From: Nepenthes gracilis
Taxonomy: Eukaryota > Streptophyta > Magnoliopsida > Caryophyllales > Nepenthaceae
Assembly (NCBI GenBank): GCA_033239525.1
Contig: BSYO01000033.1
Span: 12,744,901 to 12,808,900, forward strand
Length of the DNA: 64,000 bases
Reading direction: 5' to 3'
Shown: positions 46,911 through 59,468 of the stretch, piece by piece
Position numbering within the stretch: the stretch's first letter is position 1
Layout of the letters: each line of letters starts with the position of its first letter
Translations under genes and position numbers: made by a program
The notes under the pieces: model-generated
Databases searched by the model: none
What the model saw: only the letters and a program-made list of their open reading frames with translations
What the model was told of the DNA's origin: nothing

Positions 46911-48234
46911 AATGGAGGGTGGGACCCTTTTTTGCTGGACAAATTATTGCCGTTGTGGTGAGATTAGGTTTTTTTTGTTTTTTTTTTTTTTTGTGTGTTC
47001 AGTGCGAAAACAGAGAAAATTATATGAAGATTATATATTTTAATAATAATTAAATTTGATATTTATGTTTTAAAAATATTTATGCATTATTATTATATAT
47101 ATTATTTATTTTACATTTCAAAGTATGAATTTTATTATCATATTTTAAATTTATTAAATATGTCCAAAAATAAATTAAACCAATCTGAAACTAGTATAAG
47201 GTCCAAGTATCAACAGCCCAAATAAAAAAGTATTAAACCAAACTAGTTAATTGAATAATGACTCTGCAAAATATTAAATTGGATATCCAATTTGACAAAC
47301 GGTTACTATCAATAGAGAGATAATAATGCTCCAATATATGACTTGATCCAAAAATAATTAAAACGATTCTCATATTAACAGTGAGATGATTTTTCTAGTA
47401 AATTCAAATAATAGTTATATTCCAAAAGTTATGACTCCTAACAATTGTCTTAAAAATATCTTCCAACAGGTAATGGTTTTAGAGATAACCGAATAATTAA
47501 AAATCCGATTATAAATTCAACTTCTCCAAAATCGAATAAGGGGAGAGAGAAACCTACAAAAAAAAGATACTCAAACAACAAGTGCACTTAAGCGAAGCAA
47601 AGTCCTCCTGATTCATACTATCTCTATCCTCCTTTAATTCGAATATTTATTTTTTTTCTATCTTTTTGTTTTTTTAAAAAGAATACTGACTTGAATATCG
47701 AAAGATATATTAAAAATTAAGTCTTGTATATCTTTAACCTCTCGTTTGATTTTTATGATGTGTAAGATAATGACTCACAGTTATAAAAATTGGATCCCCT
47801 CCTATTCGAACTATTATAAAAAATAATCTCATCATCCTGATTTGTATGACAATCTAGATCTGTGGGACACATTAAAATTAATTAATTTTATTTTTAGAGA
47901 ATTTTTTTCAATATATTTATCAATATATATATATAAATTTGATGTGTTTTTAAAACTATTTACAAATCTAGTATTAAAACCCATATGTGGTAGAATATTG
48001 ATATTTGACACCTTAAGAGTGGTTCTTAGAATTGAAAATTTCAAATTTTTATAATTTTTGGAAATTTTAATCCAATATTTATATAATATTAGGTTTCGAA
48101 ATTCGATATGTATTTTGGGGGGGGGGTGTGGGGGATTTAAAATTCTGATTTTTCACATTTTATTTGCTTTTTTATTTTAAAAAAATTGGTATTATGAATC
48201 CCAATTTTCTTTTTTTTTAAAGTAATCAATTATC
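46911..48234. other. AT-rich intergenic DNA upstream of PUB
   Basis: Includes the likely PUB promoter. Runs of T (46970-46993) and G (48116-48126) are present. No gene recognised; the facing ORFs at 47832-48054 are low-complexity. Confidence 0.5.
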
Positions 48235-48239
48235 AACAT

Positions 48240-49021
48240 TGTTACGTTCTCAGATCCTAATCGCTGTATGGAGGGATATCCAAATGTGTCCTCGAATTTA
48301 TCAAGCGTACAATCGAACAGAACCCATGTAATATAAAGAATATGGATATCCTCTTTGATTAGAGGATGTGATTTTGAAAGATAGAGTGAGTGAGAAAGAA
48401 AGAAGTAACACGTAGTATTTTACGTTAAAAACCCCTCTTGAATGAGAGAAAAAATCACGGGACTCTTGGTCCGTAAATGATCTCACTATAGTTGTTTTGG
48501 TTACAAAGAAATCAAGTTTATAGGGGAGAGTGAGTGAGAACAGGAAATAGAATGGCGTCTTGCTTTTTCCATTCTTTTGTGCTCTCTTTGCATGTACTAT
48601 TTTTCAGCCTCATCTCTATTGGAGTTTGGTCTAAGTATTTATACTGATTGGCGGCCACCTATCCAACAAGAGAAACTTACGTGTATAAAAATACCTACCA
48701 CCAATTCTGCAAAACTCATTATGCCGTTCTTTAAAACCTATCAATTCTGAAAGTCAATTACTTTTTTTAGACGCACGTGCTCTACAAAAGCCGTCACCTT
48801 CATCAATTCTAGCAGTCCGACGGAGTCAATCACCAACCCTGGTATGTTGATTTTACATGCTTAGTAGAGTCTTTGGATCGTTAACAGAGTCCTTGGTCTT
48901 TAACGGATTCCATAGTCATTATGCCACTTGGACGGAACCAGTCTCCTAGATCTCTATGGTACAGGGGCCCAATTCACGAAAATAGATTATTCAAATGGGT
49001 CTTAAGTATCAATACCCATCA
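48240..49021 (-). mobile_element. 782-bp solo LTR, TSD AACAT
   Basis: TGTTACGTTCTC to ATACCCATCA, flanked by AACAT at 48235-48239 and 49022-49026. Termini match the Tat-like group, and the inner phrase near 48425-48470 resembles the left-edge LTR (437-480). The minus orientation is inferred from the TGATGGGTA (U3) end lying at 49021. Confidence 0.88.
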
Positions 49022-49026
49022 AACAT

Positions 49027-50975
49027 GGATTACAACAACATGTTGTATATAAGTCCAAATTGTAAATGACTGCCATCCGTATTAATCCAATCTTCATGTT
49101 TCGAACTTATTTGAATAAAATTAATAAGATTCCTCACTAATAAGCTAAAAATAGATGAAATTTTCATCACTTTTTAGTAAAAAATAAATAAATATTAAAT
49201 TTTAAATGTTAGAAATTAAAATAATTATTTTTAGAATCATAAAAAGATAAAAATAATCAGTGGACATTGCTTTCTCATAGTAACATTGTGCAAAACTAGA
49301 CAAATTTAACTACAAGATACCCGTCACTATACAAATCATACTATCTCATTCGTTTAGTCAGGTTGCTGAAAAAGTTATGATAAAAATTGACAGGCACGAT
49401 TAGCCCAAAACTAGAGCCCCACCACGATAGATTTTGTAGGGGCATTTCTAAGATTTTGATCAAAACATACGACAAAAAATCAATTAAAACATCGAAAATT
49501 TATTGTTTTGCTGATTAAGACTATGACAACACGAAGGAATGAATATTTTGAGAACTATAAACATGATTTCTTTCCTAAATTTAGAAACAAAATTCGAAAT
49601 CAAATCAAATCGAAGGTGATCCATTTCCTCCTCTTCTCCAATGCATCATGGATCATACCGAATCTTCACCAAGCAAGCTAACAAGCTCTGATTTCTTCAG
49701 CTTTGAAAATCCTTTCGAACCCTCGAGCTTTTGCTCGGTCCCTCAACTTGGATAGTTTCATATCATTCAAACTCCTCGGCTCACCCTCTCACTCTTCCCA
49801 ATCTTTGTTACAGTTAGCAACTCGACGTCCCAAAGATCCAAATTACACCACATTGGTATTGGGCTCTAGCATGAGTTCTCGACCTGGTTCATCCTCAGGA
49901 TGTGACTCAAACCCGATCTCTAAATCAGGTTCTGATTTAGAGATAATCTGTTAGGGTTAGAGATTGTTCCATCTCTTTAAGAAATAGAGACTATTTTTAT
50001 TTATATTTTAATTATTTATTTTTAAATATATAATTATAATTTAATAATTAATTTTAATTGTTTTTTATTTTTTAAAAAATAATTAAATTATAATTATTTA
50101 TTTAAAAATAAACTATTTAAATTATATCTCTGAGGTCGTTTTCATTCCTACGGGCTCTATCAGAACCGACGAAACATTCGGTTTTCTATACATCATCGAA
50201 TCGGTGCTCGAAATCGGTCTCGGCGGCGTGGTTGCTTCTCGACCGAATATTTACTCAAAAGCTTGAGAAGAGAATCGACGGCTTCAGTCTCTTTGTTTTG
50301 CCCTTTCGTGGCTTCGACCTTTCTCTCCTCCCTGGCAGCTGCTCTTTCGGAGTTGAGGCCGCACCTTCCGAAATAGTTCGACAATCTCCCTTTCTCTCAG
50401 TCCTAGAGCGGCGGCGGCATGGAATTTAGGGCTGTTAGATAGGGAAACTACTGGCCCGTTGTTCGGAGATAAGAACTGGGATTCGTCGATGATTTCCGGC
50501 CTCTCTCTCGTTTTGAGGAGATCATCTTCGCCCTGAAAGTGGTTTTACGGGAACTTCGAGGAGGACACGGTGAGACCCTGGCAGCTATTCGAGAAACTCC
50601 CGAGCGAGGAAGACAGCCACAATCTGATAGTGGTATCCAGCTTGTAAAACCAAGGAATAAACAAAAACAACTCATAGGACTCTTTAGAATGTTAAATTCA
50701 ACACCAACGACAAAGCTTTAGCCCTACCATACAGGTCTTCCCTAAAAAAATAGCTTGGTTTAGGGCAGTACCCTTTAAAAACATAATCAAATTTTAATCC
50801 CCATTTATTAAATTATTGTAAGTGTTTTGAACGAACCTCAATAGGTATGATCTTTTTTAACTTTACAGGTATATGAGGGTTCGGTATAATTTTTCGATAA
50901 ATCGAATATCATATTTATAGGAAGTTGATTTTCTACGCAAAACTAATTCCGTAACTATTTTATATTTTAAAAAAA
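49027..50975. other. Intergenic DNA with possible gene fragments
   Basis: Mostly AT-rich, but 49620-49960 and 50110-50720 are more GC-rich and exon-like. A short minus-strand frame at 50193-50384 (charged, Lys/Glu/Arg-rich) and a plus-strand frame at 50539-50721 are open, but neither shows a domain I know. These may be truncated host-gene pieces. Confidence 0.35.
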
Positions 50976-50980
50976 TTAAT

Positions 50981-53450
50981 TGTTGCGTCCCGGGTCCCGA
51001 TTATTGTACGGGTTAGGGAACCTTCCAATCTTCCGTTGCGGGTTGATCTGGATCGGGTCCGATCTCCGCCGGGCCGATAGCAAAGCAACTCGCACAACAC
51101 AAACAATAAACAAGAGGAGGTGAGCGCCGACGGGGGTTGTCTCGACGACACTCCGACGCTCAAGTCAGATATCTTCTGCAATAAACGGAGGAATGCATAC
51201 GTAAGATGCGAGAATGAGGGGAGTGTGAGAGGGATGTATTTGGAGGCTTGAGCTCCATGAATGCACCCGGCAGAGAGGCGACTTACCTGGACGCCCACGA
51301 AGGGCGGTTTGGAGTGCACCCGATAAATGGGCGGCTTATAGGTGCGCCCACGAAGGGCGGCTTGGAGGTGCGCCCATGAGGGCGGCTTATAGGTGCGCCA
51401 TGAGGGCGCTTTATAGGTGCGCCGGCAAGATAGTGGGCGATTATAGGTGCGCCAAGAGATAGGGGCGCTTATAGGTACGCCCGCGGAGGCGCGTTGGGAG
51501 GCGCCCGACAAAGGGGCGACACCCAGGTGCGCCCGTGAGGAGGAGCGGCTTAGAGGTGCGCCGAGGGCGGCTTACAAAAGTGCGCCGAGACAGAGGGCGC
51601 TTGGAGGTGCGCCCGTGAGAGGGCGGCTTACAAAAGGCCGAGAAAGAGGGCGACTTGGAGGTGCGCCGTAGAGGGCGGCTTATAAGTGCGCCGGCATAGG
51701 GACGGACTTATAGGTGCGCCCGCGGCGGCTTGGCTGGGGCGGCCGACAAAGGGGCGACTTTTAGGTATGCCCGCATACAAGGCGCTTATAGGTGCGCCGC
51801 GGAGGGCGGCTGGAGTGCGCCCTACTGGGGCGACTTTTAGGTGCGCCTGGAAGAGGGGCGGCTTAGAGGTGCGCCCGCGGAGGGCGGCTTGGAGGTGCGC
51901 CCGTAGAGGGCGGCTTATAGGTGCGCCCGGCATAGGGGCGACTTATAGGTGCGCCCGGCATAGGGGCGACTTATAGGTGCGCCCGACATAGGGGCGGCTT
52001 ATAGGTACGCCCGCGGAGGGCGGTTTGGAGTGCGCCCGACAAAGGGGCGACTTTTATGTGCGCCCGGTAGAGGAGCGGCTTAGAGGTGCGCCCGCGGAGG
52101 GCGGCTTACAGGTACGCCAGACAGAGGGCGACTTGGAGGTGCGCCCGTAGAGGGCGGCTTATAAGTGCGCCCGGCATAGGAGCGGCTTATAGGTGCGCCC
52201 GCGGAGGGTGGCTTGGAGTGCGCCCGACAAAGGGGCGACTTTTAGGTATGCCCGACATAAGGGCGGCTTATAGGTGCGCCCGCGGAGGGCGGCTTGGAGT
52301 GTGCCCGACAAAGGGGCGACTTTTAGGTACGCCCGACAGAGGGGCGGCTTAGAAGTGCGCCAGCGGAGGGCGGCTTACAGGTGCGCCAGACAGAGGGCGG
52401 CTTGGAGGTGCGCCTGCAGAGGGCGGCTTATAAGTGCGCCCGGCATAGAGGCGACTTATAGGTGCGCCCGCGGAGGGCGGCTTGGAGTGCGCCCGACAAA
52501 GGGGCGACTTTTAGGTGCGCCCGGCATAGGGGCGGTTTATAGGTGCGCCCGCGGAGGGCGGCTTACAGGTGCGCCAGACAGAGGGCGGCTTAGAGGTGCG
52601 CCCACAGAGGGCGGCTTATAAGTGCGCCCGGCATAGAGGCGGCTTTAGGTGCGCCCGCAGAGAGCGGCTTGGAGTGCGCCCGACAAAGGGTCGACTTTTA
52701 GGTGCGCCCGGCAAAGGGGTGACTTTTAGGTGCGCCCGTCAGAGGAGCGGCTTAGAGGTGCGCCCGTCAGAGGGGCGGCTTAGAGGTGCGCCCGCGAAGG
52801 GCGGCTTATAGGTGCACCAGACAGAGGGTGGCTTGGAGGTGCGCCCGCGGAGGGCGACTTTAAGAAGAAGGACTAAATGATACTAGTGAGTAAGCATTCA
52901 TGTTACCTGAGCGGAGGATCAACTCTTAGACTGCGAGCTCCTAGCTATGGGATAGAGGGATCGTAACTCCAAGACGGAGGGTTGAAGGCCTCCTGGTTGG
53001 CGGAGGGCTGAGGGCCTCCGAACGGGAGGAGGGCCGAAGGCCTCTGTGCCTCCTGGATGGAGGGCTGAGGGCCTCCGTGCCGACGGAGAGCAGAGGGCCT
53101 CCGGATTGTAGGAGGGCCCAAGGCCTCCTGGCGGCAGAAGGCTGAGGGCCTCGGACGGGCGGAGAGCCAAGGGGCCTCCTGGATGAGAGTCGAAGATCTC
53201 CTGGCCGCCAATTTTGCTCTCATTGGAGGTCGGCTAGCAACGGCTATGCCGTTCTCCGAGCTATATGGAGCCTTATGGAGCTTCTTCGGGTTTCTCCTAC
53301 TTCTCCTTCAATGCTTGAGGATGCTTGCTTTTATAGTGGAGTTTGTAGATGTATTGTTTCTCAAAAAGCAATGTGAGACTTTTAATTTGAAATTGGATTG
53401 TGGGCTAGTTACGGGCCTGGCCCATTGGCTCAGGGTTATTGGACCCATCA
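50981..53450 (-). repeat. LARD-type LTR with expanded minisatellite
   Basis: TGTTGCGTCCCGGG to GGACCCATCA. Its U5 phrase (ctccgacgctcaagtcag near 51150) and inner edge match the other LARD LTRs. Length is 2.47 kb because of the array at 51270-52870. Confidence 0.85.
51270..52870. repeat. 1.6-kb GC-rich minisatellite array
   Basis: On the order of 55-60 units of about 27 bp, such as gcggcttataggtgcgcccg with gcggagg, gcatagg or acaaagg variants. The variants are interspersed in higher-order patterns. Arg/Gly/Ala-rich open frames across it are repeat artefacts. Confidence 0.9.
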
Positions 53451-53619
53451 CTAGCCCCCATGCCGGTGGACCAAATTTTCGGCCTCCGACATGTTCATGA
53501 TGGAATGAGACTGGTCATATCGTCCCCTTGACCTGGATTCATTGACCGAAAAGTTTGGCCCTGGAGAATGGAAGAAACCAAATTGATGGTTGACCAACTT
53601 GGTTGACCGCATCACTTGA

Positions 53620-54030
53620 CCCGGAGAGCGGAATAGAGCCGTAAATCTTTGTTGACCGAAAAAGTTGATCGGCGAAGTGCTCAAATTCGGAGAGCAGTTC
53701 TGAGCCGAAAATCTTTGTTGATCGGAAAAGTTGACCGGCGAAGTGCTCAAATTCGGAGAGCAGTTCTGAGTCGAAAATCTTTGTTGACCGAAAAAGTTGA
53801 CCGGTGAAGTGCTCAAATCCGGCGAGCAGTTCTGAGCCGGAAATCTTTATTGACCGAAAAAGTTGACCGGCGAAGTGCTCAAATCCGGAGAGCAGTTCAA
53901 AGTCAAAAAATTTTTGTTGACCGGTGAAGTGCTCAAATCTAGAGAGCAGTTCAAAGCCGAAAAATCTTGCTGATCGGCGAAGTGCTCGAATCCGAAGAGC
54001 AGTTCTGAGCCGAAAATCTTTGTTGACCGG
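53620..54030. repeat. 66-bp tandem repeats rich in GTTGACC (chimera)
   Basis: Six or so well-preserved units (gttgaccgaaaaagttgacc, then gaagtgctcaaattcgg and agcagttctgagccg). Most carry two W-box cores. Confidence 0.85.
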
Positions 54031-54937
54031 ATCCGTTGCGAGCATTTCGAGTCTCAGGTGAGACCTAGGAGCGTACAGAGGGAAGATCTCAAGCTCAAGA
54101 TCAGATCTCCTGTAAGGACGCGCTTCGAGAGGTCGGGAGGTGACTTGTCTTAAGATAGCTGATCATCAGAGCTATAGCACCAGGATGCACCTTGCGCTCC
54201 TTGAAAGGGCTCTTGCCGTTGGCGAATCATCCAATGGGACTAAGAGTGAGAAGCCCCCAGGGAGCTCAGTTAGTGAAACTGGGTATCCTTTGACTCTCGG
54301 ATCAAGCAATGGATCGATGTCATGACCACGGTCAAGCCTGGGATCTCGATCTCTGTGACTCTCTCCTTGAGGATGCCGCTTTGCTTTCTAGTTGAGTGTC
54401 AGGGCTACTGGTGTTAATTTGCATCGGATCCTGATCATTCCCGTGAAGGGAAGTTGTGGCCCTGAGGAGACACAGTTTGTCATCTAAGTTTTGACGAACA
54501 CGTCTGGTTGGTTGCACCTGCCCTTGCCAAGAAGAGGTCGTGGCGCTGAGAAGATGAGGTTACCAGCTAAGCTTTAAAGCTATCGTTGCTAGCTTGTTGT
54601 TCATGTATGTTGATGTCACTGGGCGGCTACTGGGTTGGCCGGCTACCTGCCAAATGAGTTAGCAGGTTGTTGTTTTAGCTTTGTTAAAGGCGTGGTGGCC
54701 TTCTAGCTGTGTTTTAGGCGGCTGTGTGTGTTAGCTTGCTTAGTAGTTGTAGCTTGTGAGAAAAGCCTAGTGGGGTTGCCCAAGTGGTAATTGGGACAGC
54801 CAGCATAGAGAAGGAACGTTTCTCGTTCCTGCAAAACCACGCTGGCCCTTCATGGAGAGGGTCATTACGTGGGGCAGCCAACCTGGTTGGCTGGCCGTCG
54901 GAGGAGCTAAGTCCTCAAGCTAATCGGGTAGTTGTGG

Positions 54938-56765
54938 AAAACGAAGAACAGCCCGACGAGGTCCCAGAATGGACACTCAATGTGGACGGATCGTCCATAT
55001 ACAGTGGCAGTCGGGCAGGGGTGATCCTAACGACCTCTGATGGATTCGAGATCAAGTATTCCCTGAAACTTGATTTCCCAGCGACTAATAACGTCACTGA
55101 GTACGAAGCCCTGCTAGCTGGCTTGCGACTAGCAAAGGAGTGCTCTGCCAAGAGGTTGGCAGTTCACAGCGACTTCGAATTAATCGTCAACCAGGTCAAT
55201 GGGGGCTTCGAGGCAAACAACCCTTCGTTGGCCAAGTACCTGGCAAAGGCAAAGGAGGCCATCCAGGGCTTCGACAAGCTAACCCTAGTTCACGTTCCAC
55301 GAGCTAAAAATTGGAAGGCAGACCAGCTAGTTAGAGCAGCTGCTGCCGAGAACCCAGAGCAGTATTCGAGGGACATGCGGGAGACCCTAAACGCTCCGAG
55401 TATAGAGAAACAGGAGGCAATGCAGATTTTCGAGACGGAAAACTAGATGATGCCTTACCTTAGATACTTGACCGACGGATCACTCCCAGAGGACACCGAA
55501 AAGGCCAAGCGGATTAAAAATACAGCCGGATGGTACATAGTAGTTGATGGGCGGCTGTATCGTCGCGGATACTCAACTCCGTATCTCCGCTATCTATCTC
55601 CCGAGGAGGCTGACTACGCACTAGGCGAAGTTCACCTCGAGATCTATGGGTCACACGTAGGCGGGAAAAACCTGGCCTTCAAAATTATGCGACAGGGTTA
55701 CTATTAGCCATCGATGAAAAAGGACGCGCTTGAGTTTGTAAAGAAGTGTGAGAGCTGCCAGCTTCATGGCAGCCTTCATCACCACCGTCCACGACACGAA
55801 GTCCCTTCAGGCTCCGCCCTTCACAAGAATGGGGGCTCGACATTCTCGGCCCATTTTCCATTGCCACGGGGCAAAGGAAGTTTATCATAGCGGGCATCGA
55901 CTACTTCACTAAGTGGGTCGAGGCTGTCCTGCTTGCAAAGATCATAGAACACAATGCACTGGAGTTCCTTTGCCAGAGCATTGTCTGCAGGTTTGGCGTC
56001 CCAGAGGTTGTGGTGACTGACAACGGGACCCAATTTTTGGGAAAACGCTTCACCAAGTATTGCACCAACCTTGGGATCAAGCTGGTCCACACTTCGGTGG
56101 CATATCCCCAGGCCAACGGGCAGGTGGAGGTCACAAACCGTACGCTACTCCACGGATTAAAGACTAAGTTGGAGGACGCTGGGGGCTCCTGGGCTGACGA
56201 GCTCCCATCCGTCCTCTGGTCTTATCGTACAACCCCGAAGGAACCAACGCACGAGACGCCCTTCAGCCTATGTTACAGGACTGAAGCGGTAATTCCTGTT
56301 GAAATCGGGCTCCTAAGTCTCAAGGTGGAGTCCTTTGACCCATAGACCAACTCCTAGAAAATCAGGGAGCACTTAGACTTGCTAGAGGAAGCCCGCGACG
56401 CCGCTAGAATATGGACAGCATCATACCAACATCGAGTTGCCCGGTACTACAATAAAAAGGTGAAAGCTCGGCAATTCGACGTTGGGGACTTGGTCCTACG
56501 AGGTATCGAGGCCACAGGCAAGCTGGCCGGCAGAAATAAGCTCTCTCCCAACTGGGAGGGACCTTTCCTTGTCTCCGCTGTCCTGCGCAACGGAGCGTAC
56601 AAGCTCCAGAACCAAGACGAAAAGTTGGTCCCACGAACGTGGAACGCAACCCACCTGAAGCGCTACTTCCAACAGGAAACCCAGGTACGCACTTACTTAC
56701 TCATGTGCATTCATTCGCGTGCTTGTTTTTACTTTGATAAAATGAGGAATTTACTTAGCATATAG
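54938..56765 (+). pseudogene. Tat-like gypsy pol remnant: RNase H and integrase
   Basis: RNase H (about 54950-55350) shows WTLNVDGSS, TEYEALLAGLRLA and VHSDFELIVNQV. The integrase zinc-binding region follows (55450-55800), then the catalytic core (about 55826-56345) with Asp in GIDYFTKW, Asp in TDNGTQF and Glu in NGQVEVTNR, so the DDE residues are present. A C-terminal part ends at 56765. Nonsense codons occur at 55444-55446, 55705-55707 and 56343-56345, with a frameshift near 55800, so it is inactive. The order RNase H then integrase and the sequence style fit the Tat/Retand lineage. Reverse transcriptase is absent because the chimera junction lies just before RNase H. An ATG-initiated frame from 54784 begins in the inverted left arm and is not a natural start. 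Confidence 0.88.
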
Positions 56766-56869
56766 AATCCTAGGTTGTATACGAATTGCGTTTGCCTTGC
56801 AGGTATTCGCCCGACCTAGACTGCCCCTAAGTCGGGAGGGTTTTTACCCTCTCGTTAAACCCTAGTTAT

Positions 56870-57110
56870 CTAGATGGCCCAAAAAGTGGTCTGAAACCCT
56901 GATCATCCAGGTGGCCCATAAGCGGTCTTAAACCCTAGTCATCTAGGTGGCCCATGAGCGGTCTAAAACCCTGGCCATCCAGGTGGCCCATGAGCGGTCT
57001 GAAACCTTGGTCATCCAAGTGACCCATGAGCGGTCTGAAACCTCGGTCATCTGAACGGCCCAATAGCGGTCGTGCTAAACCTTGGTCATCCAAGTGGCCC
57101 ATAGCGGTCT
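56870..57110 (+). repeat. 3' noncoding tandem repeats, about 39-bp unit
   Basis: Six units such as ccctggtcatccaggtggcc plus catgagcggtctaaaa, immediately after pol. Related arrays occur at 12880-13140 and 20600-20800 in the LARDs, showing that LARD interiors derive from this part of the autonomous type. Confidence 0.85.
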
Positions 57111-57244
57111 AAAAACCTTAGGGGGCAAGTATGGCACACGCGACGACCTCCTTTCGGGGAGCATCAACGTCAGTCAACGACAGTCGAAGGGAGAAACACT
57201 TCTTCTCCAACATTGGCAGCCCAAGTCGTCACTTGCACGGCGCC

Positions 57245-57600
57245 ACCAGGCTGGTTTCAACAACTGCCTGCTCAGCTTAAGGATCTTACTCCTTAAGTAG
57301 CCAACCAACCAAGTTGGCTACCCCACATACTACCCTTCTCGATGAAAGGATAGCATGATTAAACAAGAACGGGAAGTGTTCCTTCTCTAACGCTGACTGC
57401 CCAAGTTTTCACTTGGACAGCACCGCAAGGTTGGTTAATGCAACCACCTGCCAAGCCTGGGGGCTCAACTCCTTAGGCAACCAAGCAAGGTCGCCAGCCA
57501 ACCAAGTTGGCCGCCCAATACAACGACTCATGCAAACAACAAACACAAAGCAATAAAAGGCAATGGACACCGAATTGAAAAGAACTTCCATTTTATTGCT
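57245..57600 (+). other. 3' noncoding block, inverted partner of 54756-54937
   Basis: Two imperfect copies of a phrase containing ccaactaaccaagttggctg/cagccaagttttcacttgg occur here (57190-57310 and 57375-57520). The reverse complement resembles 54756-54937, giving the chimera a long internal inverted repeat. Confidence 0.7.
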
Positions 57601-57618
57601 CACAAAGTATGTTACAAT

Positions 57619-59468
57619 TTACATACGGTCCAAAAAACAAAAGAAAGACAAAAGGCTACAGGGCTGGCGGACCACCCTGGCTGTTCGGGGCTCTCCCTCC
57701 AGTTCTTCTTTACGTTGCGCTGCGCAGTTTCTTTGATTGATAAACTCCACTGGGAAGTCAGTAGCGATCAACCACGCAACGCGACGTCCTATGTTGAGCG
57801 CCTCCAACACCCGGGCGTGCAGTGCGCCCCCGACCTCATGAGGGGTCATCCGAGAGGCCAATTCGTTCTCTGCAGCGGCGGCTTGATCTGCGAGGAGTTT
57901 GTTACTCGCTTTCAGTCGATCATCCTCTTCCTTCAAGCGAGCAACCTCCACCTTCAGCACAGCGTTTTCTGCCTTCAGTTCAGCATTCTCCGTCTCCACA
58001 CCCGCCATAACGGCCTCAAGAGTAGCAGTCTGCTCACGGAGCTCCCCTCCTGAGGTGGCCAGCTTGGCCTCTAGCCAGGCTATTTCAGCCTCCCGGTCTG
58101 CAATGATGCGTTCGCGTTGTTCCATTTCCCAGGAGACAGCTGAGGCCAATCTTCTTGGCTGCACAGGACCAAGGCAAAATGTGAGATTGTAAGTATAAGG
58201 AAGAAAGAAATACAAGTGAGCCATTGCAAAAGACATACCTCGTAAGTCTTCCTGTAGGGCCTCACAGGCCTAGACTCCAGGCCAGGCCCAACTGGCGGTG
58301 GAATCGGAGACGTTGAGCCAGGAGCACCCTCTTGCGCCGAACGCGCCGCTACCTCATCCAAAATGCGATCCAAAAACTCATCATCCTCAACGGCAGCGGC
58401 GGACTCCTCTCTTGCAGCCTCTGGAGTAGCTGCAACAGGCCTCCTTCCCCTGGCTGCCCTCGGGGCAGCAGCTGGTGAATCAGCTCTCATCGACGGCTCC
58501 ACAATATAAAAACGTGAACCCTCAGGCACGTCGCGAGCTGGCTCCGTGGTAGACTCCAACCAGGCTGCACCTGGAACCACCGCAGGCTGGGCCAGGATAA
58601 CTCCTCCGGTATCCGCCGGCCTGTCCTCAACAGATTTTTTCGCTCCAGAAGTGCTGTCGGGTCCACCGCAGATCCCGGCAGCCACAAGGTCAATTTGCAA
58701 TGAAGACGATGAGGGCGTAGCAGTTGCCCTCTCAGCAGCTTCCTCCGAGGACCTTGGGCGAATTATCAACTTCTTTGAGACCTCAGGTCTCATCATTTTA
58801 ACCGGAGGGTGTGGCTTCCGAACCGGGGACGGCGGTCCCCATTTAGCCTTCTTGGTCTCATCATAGGAAATCAAAAAATCCCTCCTGAACTCGTCGGGGT
58901 TTAGCCATATTGCCTTGGTCAGCCAGGCGTAGGCGGAGTTCTCCGCCGCAGACGACGTGCCCAGATGCATCTCTCGAACTTTACCCCAGTTTCTCGCAAG
59001 GGGCCACTTCTCCCCAACATTAACGAAGAAGAACCGGTTTTTTCAATTCTTCAAAGAATCATGAATGACTTTATTTATTTTTATTCCCACACGGAGGCTG
59101 AGTGAAATCCACTCCGCCCCCTGGGTCACCTTAAAAATAACCTTAAGGCCGGACATCCTAAACTTTTTGCCAAGCTTCCGGGCAAAAATACATAAAGTGT
59201 AAATGTACCTCACCGCATTGGCATGGAATTGAGCGATAGGGACTTACAGAGCTGTCATGATTGACGCCAACTCCTCCGGCAAAGGCAAACGGAGGCCACT
59301 CCTCAGATGAGCCTCATAGAAGGTAATGTACCCCTCCGGTGGGGAAAAAGCTTTATCGTCCTCGCCCGGAACCTTCCAAGCCGTCTCTTTGGGGATGTTA
59401 AACTCGACGCACAAGGCCTTGACATCATTTTCCCTCAGAACGGATGAGAAATCCACCGTGGAAGCCAT
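57619..59468 (-). pseudogene. Antisense ORF (aORF) of the Tat element, Transposase_28-like
   Basis: Starts MASTVDFSSVLRENDVKALC at 59468. The segment with FNIPKETAWKVPGEDDKAFSPPEGYITFYEAHLRSGLRLPLP resembles the family catalogued as putative gypsy-type transposon (Pfam Transposase_28). The same frame continues through two stops (59242 region, TAA; 59039 region, TGA in SLKN-KNRFFF) to an Ala/Pro/Glu-rich middle. A GT-AG intron (58238-58159, donor GTATGT, acceptor GTGCAG) keeps the frame into a coiled-coil-like C-terminus (TENAELKAENAVLKVEVARLKE), ending at 57619. Antisense ORFs between pol and the 3' LTR are known in Tat/Retand elements; their function is unknown. The first stop overlaps a CTGTAAGT that could itself be a donor. 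Confidence 0.75.

Noticed and set aside
47832..48054. Facing 70-codon ORFs
   Set aside because: AT-rich low-complexity frames on opposite strands, no motif.
51447..52811. Long Arg/Gly/Ala-rich open frames on the plus strand
   Set aside because: They only translate the 27-bp minisatellite; a similar array elsewhere (9390-9900) has no open frame of this kind.
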